64,000 nt of DNA from Piper betle (taxonomy: Eukaryota; Streptophyta; Magnoliopsida; Piperales; Piperaceae). Of the stretch, positions 35,808-49,194 are shown one piece after another. A program made the translations under genes and the position numbers. The notes below the pieces were generated by a model. The model ran no database searches, was not told where the DNA came from, and saw only the letters and a program-made list of their open reading frames with translations. How positions within the stretch are numbered: the first letter of the stretch is position 1; each line of letters starts with the position of its first letter. The stretch is taken from assembly GCA_033002965.1 (NCBI GenBank), contig JAURVB010002055.1, forward strand, positions 45,706 through 109,705, given 5' to 3'.

Positions 35808-38800
35808 TTAACTAATATGTGAAATATCAATATCTTCTGGGTATCTGAACGTATCAGCTGCCCCAAACTTTCTCCTCGCCTCTGTGGTGTCTTCATCAGA
35901 GTCTCCACTGTCCACATCATCAAGGTGGCTTCCGGAATGAGACATAGGGTCATTCACACTTCTAGATTTGGCGTCTTTGGTTGCTAGCATATTGACCTGT
36001 CCAAGATGAGAAATCTCAACGACAACTGTTTCATCATCTACAGGAAGAGGTTGCTTCCATGGCGTTCCATCAATTCGCATGAATGTGTGATCTGCTGCTC
36101 CCTTGTGAAACTCAAATCGAATTCTGTGTGCCTGCATAATAAAGAGGAAGGAACATGTGAGGAATTAGTTTTTATGTCATTGGTGTACCTTTCAAGTGTG
36201 ACTTTACCTGTGCTAGGCGGGTTCCATGACCCTTGGGAGCCAGCAAAACTAGTCCATGCCATGCATCTCTGAAGCCCACAACCTCCAGTAGGCCATCATC
36301 AACGAATGGTGCTGTTAAATCTCTCTGCAAAGCAGCAGATATTATTGCTTTCCCAAACAACTATCCTTTCAGAAAAGATAGAAACGATAGTAGCTGGAAT
36401 GAAAAAATTTAGCTTCTTCCATAATTCAAAAATAATAAAATTATATAATAATTAGAAAATCCAAACTTACGTCCCGCTCTTTCTTCTTGTTGGGAGTTCC
36501 CCAAGGGTTTAGTCCACCAGAAAAGCTAGGTAGGTTGAGACATACAATCGATCTAATGCTGTTGAGTAACAAATCCAGAATCCAGTTAGTGTGTATCGCC
36601 CTTTATTTATCAAGGTGAGTACAACTGTTCACAGCATTGATGCGGGAAACGAAAGGGAAACAAAACAAATTTATAATTGCTCTCGGACACTATTGTTTAA
36701 TTACCTGCTTGGTATATTGAGATCTTGCCATGTACCCCTTTTTTTCATTATTTTGACTTTAGCAAGATGGGCAATATTCCTGCATAAAATAAATCAAAAT
36801 AATGATAAGTATATGTATGTATTGGTTCGTTAAAGACTGTCAGTAGTACCTTGATTCGGGATGAAATAGGGAGGCAAAAAACCATCCCTGCGTACATCCC
36901 AGTCTAGCGTATGTGGTCTGGCCAAGTAAAAAGATATTAGCTTTTCTACATGAATATCTAGTACCTAGATTAAATAACACTTCAAACATGGTAAATAACA
37001 GCATAATATTGTGTTAACATAATACCTGATTTACTATTTGATTTTTGAATTTTTCAGGATGCAGCTTCCTTTCAGAATGAAATGCATACGATACTTGAGC
37101 ATCCATTCCTGCAAAGATGGTTGTTCAAGAATATTCTCCAGACACACATGGCACATTAAGTAGCAGTCGATGCCACAATATATAAATGGCTATTACATAC
37201 AAAAAGCACATAGCTTTGAAGTTTGAACAGCTCTTCACAACAGGCAAATGACATATAGAACGTATATTGAACAGTTTCAGTGATTGCAACGTACAGTGAA
37301 CAGTGTTCTAAAAATGCAGAGGTTATCTGTATGTTGCAATCACTGTTCATTATACTTTTCAATCATTGAAGCTGCTTATTCTTTTAGAATAGCACAGGAT
37401 AAAAACCTGAAGTTCGATTGTTTTTTCACACAAAAACATAATCATTGCAATTGACAATTTCACTATTCAAGTCTTGGATACAAGGTCATTGAGTCAACCA
37501 TCTAAAAATTCAAGCAATAGTACATCACCAAATTGCTTTATGACAAGTTTAATGATTTATTGGAAGAATTTTCCTGACGGAGGAGTTGTCTTATCACATC
37601 TTACTAGGTATGAAAATGATCTTATTTGGACGAGAATACTATTACATCCCTTGTTTTTCTTCAAGTTAAAACGCCCAACACACCTTTTTAGACCTCAAAT
37701 CAAAATGACATCAAAATAATGCGCCCTTTCCTCGTAACCTACTTCACATTTTTTTCCTTGTCTGTTTCATGTAGTTACATAAGATAGATCAGACAGAGAT
37801 AAGTCAACTTGATTCAAAACAACCAGAGCAACCATTAGGACATTTCTTGCTCTATAGTCAAAATAGACAAATTGAACAGAATTCAACAATACAAAGAGTT
37901 TGCTTACCCATGCTGAAGTAATTCCAAAATCCACCACGAAATGTGTGATAACCTCCCTACAAAGGATCAGCAAGAGGTCGTCAGAAGCTCAGAGGAAGGA
38001 AAAAAACACTCTAGGTTGGCAATTAAATATAGCACGCTAAACCAATAAACATGATCAAATTTCAAAGACAAAGCGTGTTTTTAAAAGACAAAGCGTGTTT
38101 TAAAAAGACACGCGTATTAAATGTTAAAGTCATTTGCATTGTTAACTAAGCGGTTTTTTCTTGAGCTAACTCAAGTTGGGGGACTAATGAAAAAGATGAA
38201 AAGAGTTGAAATAAAACAGAGATCAAAGACGTAAATTCTAAGAAATGGGAAGCAGAAACTCCAGGTGTTTTATGATGTAAGTATCAGTCAAGCAAGATAG
38301 CAATAGAAACTCATATATGATTAGCTGGATAGGCATCTGCAATTAATAAGCCATCTCAACAGTCATCATAGAGTGTGTCCATGCAAACCTTAAAAGGTTT
38401 GTACACTCTGTGATTCCTTACAACACAAATCATGATCATATATTTATTTGCTTCGAATACGAATAGCCTAGTCCTGTTAAGCCTGCTAGCGTGCAAAAAT
38501 TGTTTTCAAAGCCAGCATACCTTAGCCATTAGTCTAGATTAATGAAATATCCTTTCACATAGAAAAAGCTAAGCAAACACCAAACCTAGTTCAATGGTAA
38601 CATCTCCAAACAATAAATGATGATCACACTTACATAGCTTTTAGCCAAATGCATAAATTCCAGTTCCCAAAATTTTTCTTTTGACCGTTACCTGGCTTAA
38701 CTCGTCAGTACAGGAAACAGGATGGAACGCATGCAAAGAGTGAGGCAACTCTAGAGGTGCAATTGGGTCGCAAGAGGTTCCTTCGAGAGCTTTCATCCTC

Positions 38801-39872
38801 ATGACAATATGCCAGCTGAAAATAAATAAAAAAGAAATCTCTGTAAGAAACAGAGAGATAGAGGGAGGGTGAATAATGGTGGGCAAGTGTTATTATTAAG
38901 AACACGCCTGTCTATCTTCATCTCTCTTGCTTCTAATACTTGCTTCAAAAACAATTTCACCGAATCAGCATCAGTGTTTGGATTCATTTTTCCCTGCAAG
39001 AGAAATGGCATTTTACACAAACCAAACGTAGTTAATATGTAGGAGCCAGCCAACACTATATATATAACTCTTACTATAATATCAACATAAAAGTGGGCTA
39101 ATAACACGCACATTTATTCGAAAAAATAAATAATTGAATAATGATGTTGAAAACAAACATAGAAGGAAACACACCCAACCAAATGAAAATGGCAGATTGT
39201 TTCCTGTTCCCAAAGGCACGGTTGCAATAGGTGGTGGCTTAGCTAACTTCATGTCAGATACCACTCCAAGCAACCAGCCTGCTGTACCGTCTCCTCCAGC
39301 AACCTAAACCCACTCTCATTATTCATAGGTTAAAATTGATAGTAAGCCACTCTAATTGGTTCATCACTTGAAGTTATTATTTTCAATGTTTATTTTTCTT
39401 CTTCCAAAAGAAGAACTGAAATAATTTAACCAAAAAGCAGAAAACTCACAATCAGTCTCAAGCTGTTATAAATTCTGGGGGCCAAATCATCCCCACTAGA
39501 CTTGAGTCTTTCCAAGTTGCCATAAAGCCTATGCAGCACCTGATCAGGTGCTGCCACTCCCAAGTCAAAGATCTATAAATTAGCAGCAACACCCGATTAT
39601 GATAAGAGCTAGCAACGCAGTGTGGGGGGAGATTCAATTAAAATTTTAAAGAGCGAATAAACAATTAACACCACCTGAGTACTATTGAGCAGGCCGCGGT
39701 AGGTAGCCAGCAAATCTCCACCAAGTTGGCCACCACTCCGGGAGCTGATGAAGACAATGACCGGGCACAAGGGGTAAGAGTTGGGAGCTTCGACAGGGGA
39801 ATCGGGATCGATTATGTAATCGGGGATGCGGAATTCGTCCAAGAAGGCCGCCCCCAGGTTTCCGTTCGCCAT
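35808..39872 (-). CDS. DGK: Diacylglycerol kinase, cluster II type
   Basis: Twelve exons were read on the minus strand: 39872-39675, 39572-39450, 39303-39175, 38993-38908, 38815-38692, 37956-37908, 37108-37026, 36917-36850, 36779-36705, 36558-36471, 36324-36208, 36131-35808, giving 487 residues. The enzyme phosphorylates diacylglycerol to phosphatidic acid in lipid signalling. The catalytic domain starts near residue 38 ([14 protein letters not shown]), with the nucleotide-binding GGDGTAGW (110-117) and LGTGNN (138-143). The accessory domain includes [44 protein letters not shown] and [20 protein letters not shown]. No C1 domains or N-terminal membrane anchor are present, as in plant cluster II enzymes (DGK3/4/7-like). 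The exon 4 donor is GC rather than GT (38907-38906); the phase requires it. All other introns are GT-AG. The frame is intact throughout. Confidence 0.96.
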
Positions 39873-41421
39873 CCTCCTCTTTCCTGTTGGTTGTTATCTA
39901 TCCCTTCCCCTCCCCTTGCTAATTGCTACCCTACCTATACATATCAACCAACCATTTTCAGAGTCATTGACCACTCCACTCCACAAAAACTGGATTCAAA
40001 TGATCAGTAAAAGCAACAAAAAAAACAAAAACAGGTGCAGGCGTCGTCAACCAGGAGTGATCGGAGAAGATGAAAGGATTGCCGTCGATGGTATTGGGTG
40101 GAGGAGGACTTAAGAAGACTCCATTATTAGTCCGGCATAGTTATCCCATGGGAGTTCGCACATTGACTTGACTAAAGTGGAGTCTTCCCTTCGTTTGCTT
40201 GCGTTGGACAGTGTTGGCTTCCGGGTATTCCTTGGCCTTGTTTTTTGGCGGGCTCTTTCTTGGCTTTGTACAGCAAGTTAGAGAGAGATTTACGTGGCGT
40301 AGAAACAAGCTGCTCCAGTTTCAGGGAGCCGGTAATTGTCGAATGTGGAAGGAACCCAGCTGTATCTGCTTTGGTCATCTTCATATTTCATCCATCATAT
40401 ATTAATGCATAAAATAATGTTTTGCACGTTCGTAAAATTCTTTTTTTATTCCACTTTAGATAACATTATTACTCTTTGCGTTTGCATTTGCTACGGGCGA
40501 TAATTTTGAAAATCCTAATTTTAAAGTTGAAATGATTTAACTAAATTTTGGCCAATTAATAGGCCCATTAGTTTTCAGTTAATTAAAATAAAATTACTAT
40601 TAGGAGTCTTTAAATAAAATCGCAGTTTAGTATTTTATTTAAAGTTTTTAAAGTTCTGTATGTCACTTTTGACTCGGCCATTTAATTGTCTATATTTAAA
40701 ATTATAGTCTGCCTCATTCACGTGTTACTTTAGCAACCACCCACATAATTAATCCCCGTCAAGGGAAAATATAAAAAATAACCAAGTTTCAAATTATCAT
40801 TTTAAAAATAGCTAAAAAGTCAAAATTATAGCAGTTATAATGGTTTTTAAAAACTTTTGTATCATTAAATAAAATAAAGAATAAAATTTATAATATTTAC
40901 TAACTTCCTTTATAAAAATAAAAAAAAGATTTATTAATAAAAGATGAATAGACTTTAATGAGGTGAAAAACCAAAAGTAAAATTTTTATTTGTATTTTTT
41001 ACTTTTGAAGTAATAATAAAACAAAATATACAAATTTTGGATGTTTGATATTTGAATTTAATTTACTTTATAAAAATAATTGAATTTAAAATGGTTATAT
41101 TTTATTTGAAATTAAAATTTTTTATCTAATATATTTAATTTTGAATAAAATATTTTTTAACAAAATTAAATATCATTCATCTTGTAGAATATAAGAAAAT
41201 ATTTTAAAGAAACTTTGAAGTTAAATTAATGGTATTTACGTTAATAAAATAAAAAGTATGAGTTAAATATAATTAAAATTACAATCAAAGATATGGTATA
41301 ATTTTTAAAAAATTAATTATTTTTGAATGGATAATTTGAAACTAATATTTTCCCCACAATAATATTAATCCCCTCCCAATTAACATTAAAAATCATGACA
41401 TGACACAGACGGACGGAGGAA

Positions 41422-41423
<2 letters not shown>
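39873..41423. other. Intergenic region
   Basis: 39873-40400 is the upstream region of the DGK gene; 40420-41390 is highly AT-rich without structure I can name. No gene supported. Confidence 0.5.
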
Positions 41424-41458
<35 letters not shown>

Positions 41459-41459
41459 T
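41424..41459. repeat. (GCC)12 trinucleotide repeat
   Basis: Twelve uninterrupted GCC units in a locally GC-rich patch (41405-41530) inside AT-rich DNA. It would code for poly-Ala or poly-Arg, and may mark the 5' end of the former gene whose exons begin at 42150. Confidence 0.9.
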
Positions 41460-42149
41460 CGCCGTTACCACAGTTGCTCTCCCAACTCCTCCATTCCTCT
41501 ACGCCACCACCACCACTGCCCCCCTTCATCTCTGCTAGTAGGGCTCTGTGTTGACGTGATTCCCGCTTCCCGTCTATATTGTTGTTTTGCCAAAACCAAA
41601 ACAATGTTTTGTATATTTCACGAATGTTTAATCAGTTTCTTTTGCGGGTTAAGAGGTCTTTGTCCGCCAAGGATGGAAGGTCTTTATCACATTGTGATGG
41701 AACCTATGACCTTAAATGTCAGCTATATATGCCAATCATCATTTGCACCACTTTTATCTATTTGATAGTCGATTTTTTTATTTTTATGGATAATATTTAT
41801 GAGATGAATCGAAAATGGTATCCTGTATTCTGGATGTAATTGTTTTTAAAGATATATCATAAGCAACCTCATGAAGCTGTTGGCATTCTGCAATATGGAA
41901 GCCAACCCATTTGAAGAAATAGCTTAAATATTTAGTCTTGTGTTTCCTTTTCATAGCTTGTCCTTCATTATAATCTTTTCTCAAATAGAATGGCCGTTGT
42001 ACAAACTCTATTATCTCTTCAAGAGTTTTTCTGATTTAATCGCTGGCATAGCCGCATAGGAGTTCTATGATCAATTTTGTCGCCTATGTTAGATATTTTT
42101 GCTTGTATTCTAATTTTTTGACTTTGGTAGAACTACTAATTAAATTCAG

Positions 42150-44626
42150 GTTGGCTTGGCTCTTGTGGTTGACGGAGAGGTTACCTTGGGTGTGATGGGA
42201 TGTCCTAATTGGAATGATGACATTTCTTTTCAAAAGGCAGGAACCTTGAGATCAGTAGGATTTCAAGATGGTGGAAATGAGTTGGGAGTTATTATGATTT
42301 CCCATGTTGGTTGCGGTACATGGATGAAGAAATTAACTAGATCTTTTGATGTTTGGGTCAACTAAAGTGGCTGGTCTAGATTTATGTTGATCACTGCTCT
42401 CATGTTCATGAAGCTTGTTTCTGTATCCCCGAGAGCCAAAGCTGGAACTCACTACCCTTATCTAGTTTACATGATGCAATGATTGATTCAAATAGTGTTG
42501 GCATTAAACCAAGTGTTGTTCTTTTATCAGCATGTTGTGGGAGGTTGGCTTTATCTTTCTTGTTTCTTGCATAACCACATTACTATCTATTAATTGTGAC
42601 ACATGTCTGACTTGCATAATGATCATTTAAAGTTAGTTTGGTTGCTGCAAATTGAGATTATTTAGTAATTCATTGAAAAAAAAGTAAAAGAAAATGTTTA
42701 CGACTATCTTCTTTTGTGAAGTGCTTCATCGTACTATTAGATTACTATGAGGAGACTAATTGCTTTATGATGATCTTTTATATCACTAAAAAAAAGGAGA
42801 TGCCAAAGGAAATCATCATTGTCTAGCCGTTGCCTAATGATATATTTGGAATATGACATGGCACCTCAAATTTGTCTTTTTATAAATAAATTGGTAAAAT
42901 TAATCCTTATATTAGAACAAACATAATGGTTTTTAGATGTTGGTATCTCTGATAGAAGAACAATTAATTTATTATTCAGCATGCTTGTTAAAATAATGTA
43001 TAAGTGCATCCATGTAGAGATGTAATAGCAGTCATCCCTCAATGGAAATCTCTGTCATTAATGGTGATGCTCATAGCTCTCTCAGGTTTTGCAGTGTTTC
43101 ATGTTGCTTCATATTACAATGTGAAACTCACTTTGCTAGGTGCAATTCTTCATTGGATTATGCTCTTTTGGTTGATGTTGAGATGATTAAATGTGAAAAA
43201 TATAAATCATGATGACTAACCGTCTCCCTCATCACTTTCTCACACTCTTCACTGATATATGTACTCCATATGCATATATTGTTTATTTTGCAGTTTGTGC
43301 AAGTATTTAATAGTTGCTTCTGGGCATGCTTCAATCTTCATTCAACGATTGAGGTGGCTGATTATTGTTAAGGTGGGGATGAACTGGAACTATATCATCA
43401 GAGAGTTCCAATATCTGGCAGTTTCCACTGACAGCTGCTATTATTTCAGTGTACGCTTTTGTAAATTATTAAAATGATGATTTTTGTTTATGTGCAACGG
43501 GCTTGGGATCATGCTGTTGGAGTGATATGTGTACAAGAAGCTGGAGGTCAGGTATGCTGTTGTAGGATTTCCCTGTCATTTTATAACTTGTAATTGTAAC
43601 TTTAATCTGGAGTTTCTGAAAGACAGCAGTAAAGGATTATAATAATGTTTTATTGGTTTGAAATTGATAAATCCTAGGGATTCATTGGTAGTGACAGAAG
43701 TCACACTTGATTTTATTGCCTTTTATGGAAATAACTAACTCTAGATGATGGTAAATTTTGTTTCAAGTTAGGTATGTTTGAACTTTGAAGACAGAGAATT
43801 GAATGTTTTGGTTAAGATCATGAGGGGCATATGTCTCTTACTATGAAGTATACAAGTAATGATATTTCTTGAAATGTGTCAAAGCTAGTAACGTTGGGAT
43901 AGGGTGAAACGTAGGTGTAGCAGCTGAGCCTGAGCAAGAGCTAGGCTCAAAGAGACTCAAAGTGAAACGAACCAAGCTTGAAGGTGAAACCCAGGCTTGG
44001 CTTGGCTTGAAGGCTCGGTCATGGATGCGTGAATGTGGACGATGAAACTCATCCTATTTATAGTTTTCTTTTTATTTTTTATTTTTTATTTTTACCCTGC
44101 CACTACCAATGGTTCGTGAAAGAGCCGTTGGTAGAAACGGCTCTTAAGAGGGTCGTTGCCCATGCTCTCAGCTCTCTAAGAGCATGTTGGGCTCCAATGA
44201 GCCCACCTGAGCTCTAGGCTCGGCAGAGCCCAGCTGGGCTCTTAAGAGTTCGTGCTCGGCTCGAACTCCACACCGAGCCAAGTCAAACGATATCTGAGGC
44301 TCAGCTTGGCTCAGTATGGCAGACGAACTGATCCTGGCTTGGCTCAAATTTGAGTTTAAGCCTGGCTCGGCTTGTTTAAAGGGCGAGCCAAGTAAATGAC
44401 ATCCTATTTTGGGGCATGAGAATTGCGGTGATAACTTTCACTGACAACTTTATTGAATTGTTTCTAATTTGCACTAAATGATCAGGTTACAGATTGGAAA
44501 GGCTGTGAACTTGACCTTATGGCTGATGAAGTAGGGAGAAGAGCAATTTTTCCCGGAGGTGGAATTCTAGTAAGTAATGGCATCTTACATAATCAAATTT
44601 TAGAAATTATTTCTCCGAGTTCTTGA
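42150..44626 (+). pseudogene. PAP-specific phosphatase (HAL2-like, inositol-monophosphatase family) pseudogene
   Basis: Four exon relics are visible: 42150-42543, 43294-43372, 43501-43551 and 44486-44626. They encode the C-terminal half of a 3'(2'),5'-bisphosphate nucleotidase, which removes PAP in sulfur metabolism: VGLALVVDGEVTLGVMGCPN, VHEACFCIPESQSW, SLCKYLIVASGHASIFIQR, AWDHAVGVICVQEAGGQ, VTDWKGCELDLMADE and GRRAIFPGGGILVSNG, to a TGA at 44624. Damage: a stop at about 42361 (after FDVWVN) followed by a frame change before VDHCSHVHEA; the acceptor before AWDHAVG reads GG instead of AG (43499-43500). The 5' exons with the metal-binding WxDPxDGT motif are not found in 41.4-42.1 kb. Other splice sites remain good, so decay is fairly recent and the copy is unspliced rather than processed. 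Confidence 0.87.
43899..44407. mobile_element. Interspersed repeat with ggctcggct words, inserted in a pseudogene intron
   Basis: 509 bp with dense ggcttggct, gagcccagctgggctc and cgagccaag motifs. The ends atagggtg and catcctat are inverted with one mismatch. The flanks gttggg and tttggg are only partly alike, so the target duplication is unproven. No coding frame. Confidence 0.5.
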
Positions 44627-47600
44627 GTATGTTGTAATGTGTTATCATTTGTGGCAATGTCTTCTCCAAGGTTTCAACTATTTGAAGAAACTCAATTTAT
44701 CTAGTACCGCACACCACTATTCTGAATGGATGTGCTGGGGTCTGAACACAAGTATTTAACTTTTGAACTCATGTACTATTTTTTCCATACTCAGTGCCCG
44801 TTGTATTTTGAGCTACTGACAAATATCAACCTTTCCAAGTGTTCTGCGTGGCAAGAAGTTGAAATGAACTGAAATAAATCCATCTTTAAGTTAAGCATAC
44901 CTATATTCTGCCTGCATTGTCATATTCAATCTTTATCATTCACACTAACTTAAATAATTTGGACTAGGGACATGATTTATGTCCAAATTATCAATTAACA
45001 TCCTTTAGGAAGCCAAACAAAATTTATTGTAGAAAGAGGTGGACTCCAAATAATTGATTATCATCAGGTCTCTTAAACATATCGTTTCCAAATGAAAGAG
45101 TGTGAGGTACAGACATTGTAATTGTAAGTGATGAAAACTAATGGTCATCTTTCAATACACCATGTGAATGGTTTTTGTTCAATTAGTATCTCTCTTGTTT
45201 ATTTTATAATGCATGTGCACTTGTTTTGAGAAGAATTATCCGTGGGTAAAGGGAAGGAGAACACATGGCCATGGGTATATATGATCAAATTTATTGTGAC
45301 TTAGTAGACTAGTGGAATTCATAACATGAATGTCAGCCTTTGATGGGTTTCTGACACCTAATCGGGCATCTGATACGAAATCATTGCCAAGCGCAGAAAT
45401 AGGTCAATGGATAAGCTCGAGTGAATTTTGGGCAAATAGTGCTTCGGTAGATGATCTAAAGGGCCATGTGTTTGCCCAAAGGAACAGCTGATTTAAGCAT
45501 TCTTACCTAGTCGTTTAAGTGTCCTAGAATTATGGTTACGAGATTGGTGGGGGTAAGCAACCGTGTCTGGAGGAGGCAAGCAGGGATGGTAAGATAGGTA
45601 GTTTGGTTACTATCGGTGAGATCCTCTATTCTTAGTGTTCTAATATAATAATAATAATATGTTGATGGGCATCATTCTAGCACCAATATCTTTAACTAGG
45701 ATTGGCGTCTGTGACCTGATTGGCAGCATTTTTCATTTTTGCTTACTAAATTATTCTTCTATATTGTTAAATGAGTTGAGGGACGTACATGCAAGCTACC
45801 GGTTTTTCATTTGACCTCTTTGGTAGATTGATAACATGCAAGTTGCATATATAAATCGCTTTTTTCTTTTCATAGTATGTAAATGTGCAGCTTATTTATT
45901 GACTGGTTCATTCCGTGATAGACTTGGCTTTCTGCTTAGTCTGGAATGTATTATATTGTATGAGCACTGCTTCACAATAGCCGTGCATGAGTCATCATAA
46001 CTTGGTCATTGAAAATCATCTGGTTTTTATCTGCCAAAATCAGTATTGTTTGTTTATTATTTGAATACGACAGTGATTACTTTGTAGAAAGACTACAATG
46101 GTGAATGAGATTTTGTTGTGATGTCAATGACCATCAAAACTATTGATTAATGTTTTTTGCTGTGATGTTCGCCAAATACTTCACACTTGGCGAATTACAT
46201 TCGTAAAGAAACCGTTCTGGGGGCTACAGGTTGATGGTATAATTTGGAGCAAATACAAGATTGTGTAGTATATTATTTGACCGCCGTCTTGGTACAGCGC
46301 CACATTGAAAATAGAAATCTAGCTTATGGCGTAATTTTATACCTGGATTAGCAAAAGGTCTTTATTCAAGACCTCTTATTATGTCAACGTAGCAATAAAC
46401 TATACAATGCAATGGTCTGTCTGGTAACCAAGGGGCTGTTGGTGTAATACCCAAAAAGATAAAAATACTTGCCCAAGTCCAAGGAGAAGTTGGCATATCA
46501 TAGGTTTTGTCATAAGGGGCTTTCCCAGGTCAAGGACACGTTGATAGATTTCCGTCCACATGACTGGGCTCTTGATCAAACGAAGGGGAGAAATTTGTGC
46601 ATGGTGATCGTCATGCACATTGTTTATTTTATATATCATTTGTGTAATTGGGGACGCAAGTGCGCAGATTGATGATGCTGGTGTTTCAAAATACATGAAA
46701 GTGCATGTTGCTATGCGCTTGGCATTGGGTTATGTTTAAAAAAGTAAGGGAGGATTAGAGATGTTATTATCTTTTACGAAGCTTGTAGTCTTCAGAGCGA
46801 ACTTTTCCATGGGTAAAACTTTGTTAGAATTAAGCTTGAGGGTTATTTTTCTAACGACCTGATCATCATGAGCAGTAAATTGGTGACTGCTTTCTTCTTC
46901 ATTTGTTTAGTAGTGGTAACGCACAGTGATGCATAGAAATTTTTTTGTTCTCATAGTAGATGGCATCAACCGCATGTATTATGCATTTCGACTAATGAAT
47001 GAACTGTTGGCTTCAAAAAATTTTTTCCAAAACAATATATTTTTGTAGCTGTCTTAAAAGCTCAAAATGCCATACATTTTTTCATATAAAAGTATTAAAA
47101 ATAAAAGAGAGATTAAAACCTTTAATTAAGTACCTGATTAATTTCAATGTCTAATGTATTTTTTTATTTAAAAGCAAGGTCCTAATTAAGCTTTTTCCCT
47201 CCGATCTCCCTCAAGCGTCTATGGTTGGCACTTTGGCAGCGGGTTGACATATTTGAGGAGCAGCCATGAAATAGACCAACAATTAAAAAACCTCTAGCCC
47301 AATATTAATCCAACGAGGATCAAGTACTTTTGTTTATGAAGACGACGACGATATTTTAATCATCGAAGCAGGAAAATTAGACCATGGTGTTTGTACAACT
47401 GTGTGTGCTTTGGGACGAATTGACGTGGCGGGCATTGAATTGCGACAGCTAATGTGAATCGAGAAGATTGAAAAAAAGTTGGGAAAAGGTTTGATACTCA
47501 CTCTCTGAAACAGCGGACCAAGAGTTTGAGATTGGACTTGGCTCAGATTTTACCATCCGCGTGTGACACGTTGCCCTTATGTTAACTCAGGACGGTACCC

Positions 47601-47642
47601 AATCCCGTTGACTTTACATCATTTCTTCTTCTCTCCCTTCCC
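44627..47642. other. Intergenic region
   Basis: About 3 kb without a supportable gene. It is AT-rich with short unremarkable ORFs (e.g. 46400-46696 minus). A short hairpin gtgcatg...catgcac lies near 46598-46619. The 3' part holds the MYB promoter. Confidence 0.5.
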
Positions 47643-47650
47643 TTTATAAG
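47643..47650 (+). promoter_or_regulatory. TATA box of the MYB gene
   Basis: tttataag lies 148 bp before the ATG, followed by a C/A-rich leader (cccatccccaccagacc), the normal spacing for a plant transcript start near 47675. Confidence 0.55.
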
Positions 47651-47797
47651 CACTCATTTCATCCCTACCCATCCCCACCAGACCACAACCTTGCGACTTT
47701 CTGATCTTCAACTCTGAGAATCAAGTAGTAGTAAGAGTAGTAGAGGAAGATCAGGAGAAGAGGAGGAAGGGGAAGGAGAATCATCTGATATTTCACT

Positions 47798-49194
47798 ATG
47801 GGGAGAGCTCCTTGTTGTGAGAAAAATGGGCTCAAGAAAGGACCATGGACTCCCGAGGAGGACAAGAAGCTAATACAGTACATTCAGAAACACGGGCATG
47901 GAAGCTGGCGAACACTGCCCAAGAATGCCGGTAACTACATATATATACACACTGCATGCTTTTGTTCTTCCCTAATTTGCTCTGTTGTAATATAATAATT
48001 TGATCTTGTTGTGGTAATAATACGTATACATGTCCTAAATTCGTAGGCCTCGCAAGATGCGGGAAAAGCTGCAGGCTCCGATGGACAAATTATCTTAGGC
48101 CTGATATCAAGAGGGGTCGCTTCTCCTTCGAAGAGGAGGAGACCATCATCCAATTGCATAGCATTCTTGGTAACAAGTATGTCGACTACTATATCTATAT
48201 CTCATCAAATTACTTAATTTACTCTATATGCGTTTACTCGATCCTAGTGTTTCAACAATTGACAATTTGCGGTTGCAGGTGGTCAGCAATTGCAGCTCGT
48301 TTACCAGGAAGGACAGACAACGAGATCAAGAACTACTGGAACACCCATATACGCAAGAGGCTACTAAGGATGGGTATCGACCCTGTCACTCACAGTCCAC
48401 GACTTGATCTTCTTGATTTGTCTTCTGTTCTAGGGTCTTCTCTCTGCAACCCCAGCCATGTCAACTTGTCTCGACTTCTCGGACTCCAACCCTTTATGAA
48501 TCCCGAGCTCCTACGGCTGGCCACCAACATCCTCTCCTCCTCTGCTCACCGACAAAACAACCCCACCACCCCTCTTCCTCAAAGTAGCATTGCTGTTACA
48601 GACAGCCCATGTCTTAGTCCTAGCCACATGCATGCCTCGTTTCCCGGCTCTTTCGATCATCAAGGTCCGGTTGTTCAAGACCACCCCCCTGCTTGTACTT
48701 CGTCCAACGCTTCATTCTATGGCTCCGAAGCTCAAGTGCTGTTGCAGCAGCCAAATGGAAATGGCTTCTCTTCATGTCCTCCTGATGATACCAGCGGCCA
48801 GCCACATATGTGGCAATGCGTTAATGGTGCATCATCGTATTCGGGCGATCATGACTTTGGATCTCAAAGCTGCTTTAGCGATGTTTACGATGTGGTTCAG
48901 AACGGTACTATGGATCCGGTAGTACTCCCGGCCCAGAGCTCCAAGTACTTCCAGTTCAACGCCATGGACGAGCAGAATATGAGTTTCCCACCGCCGTCTC
49001 TGCTAACTCAGGAATCGTGCCGGACCCAACTCAACTCCTCGGTGACATACCTCAACAGCAGTGCAAACACAACACCTCTGAACTCTTCACCAACTTATAA
49101 TTTCAATGGCGGTGCCGAAGAAGATAGAGAGAGTTACTGCAGCAGTATGTTGAAGTTTGAGATGCCTGCTATGTTGGCTGCTTGTGAATTCTAA
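47798..49194 (+). CDS. R2R3-MYB transcription factor, subgroup 11 type (MYB41/74/102-like)
   Basis: Three exons, 47798-47930, 48047-48176 and 48279-49194, give 392 residues, with the two introns at the standard R2R3-MYB positions. The DNA-binding domain is complete: R2 tryptophans at residues 17, 37 and 57, and R3 with Phe70, Trp89 and Trp108, within the segments [38 protein letters not shown] and [20 protein letters not shown]. After the domain, [20 protein letters not shown] and a [13 protein letters not shown] motif point to the subgroup containing MYB41, MYB74 and MYB102, which regulate cuticle/suberin and drought or wound responses. No bHLH-interaction motif was noticed in R3. The C-terminus is Ser/Pro/Asn-rich, as in activation domains. 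The ATG is the family's conserved [15 protein letters not shown] start. The gene looks intact. Confidence 0.96.
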
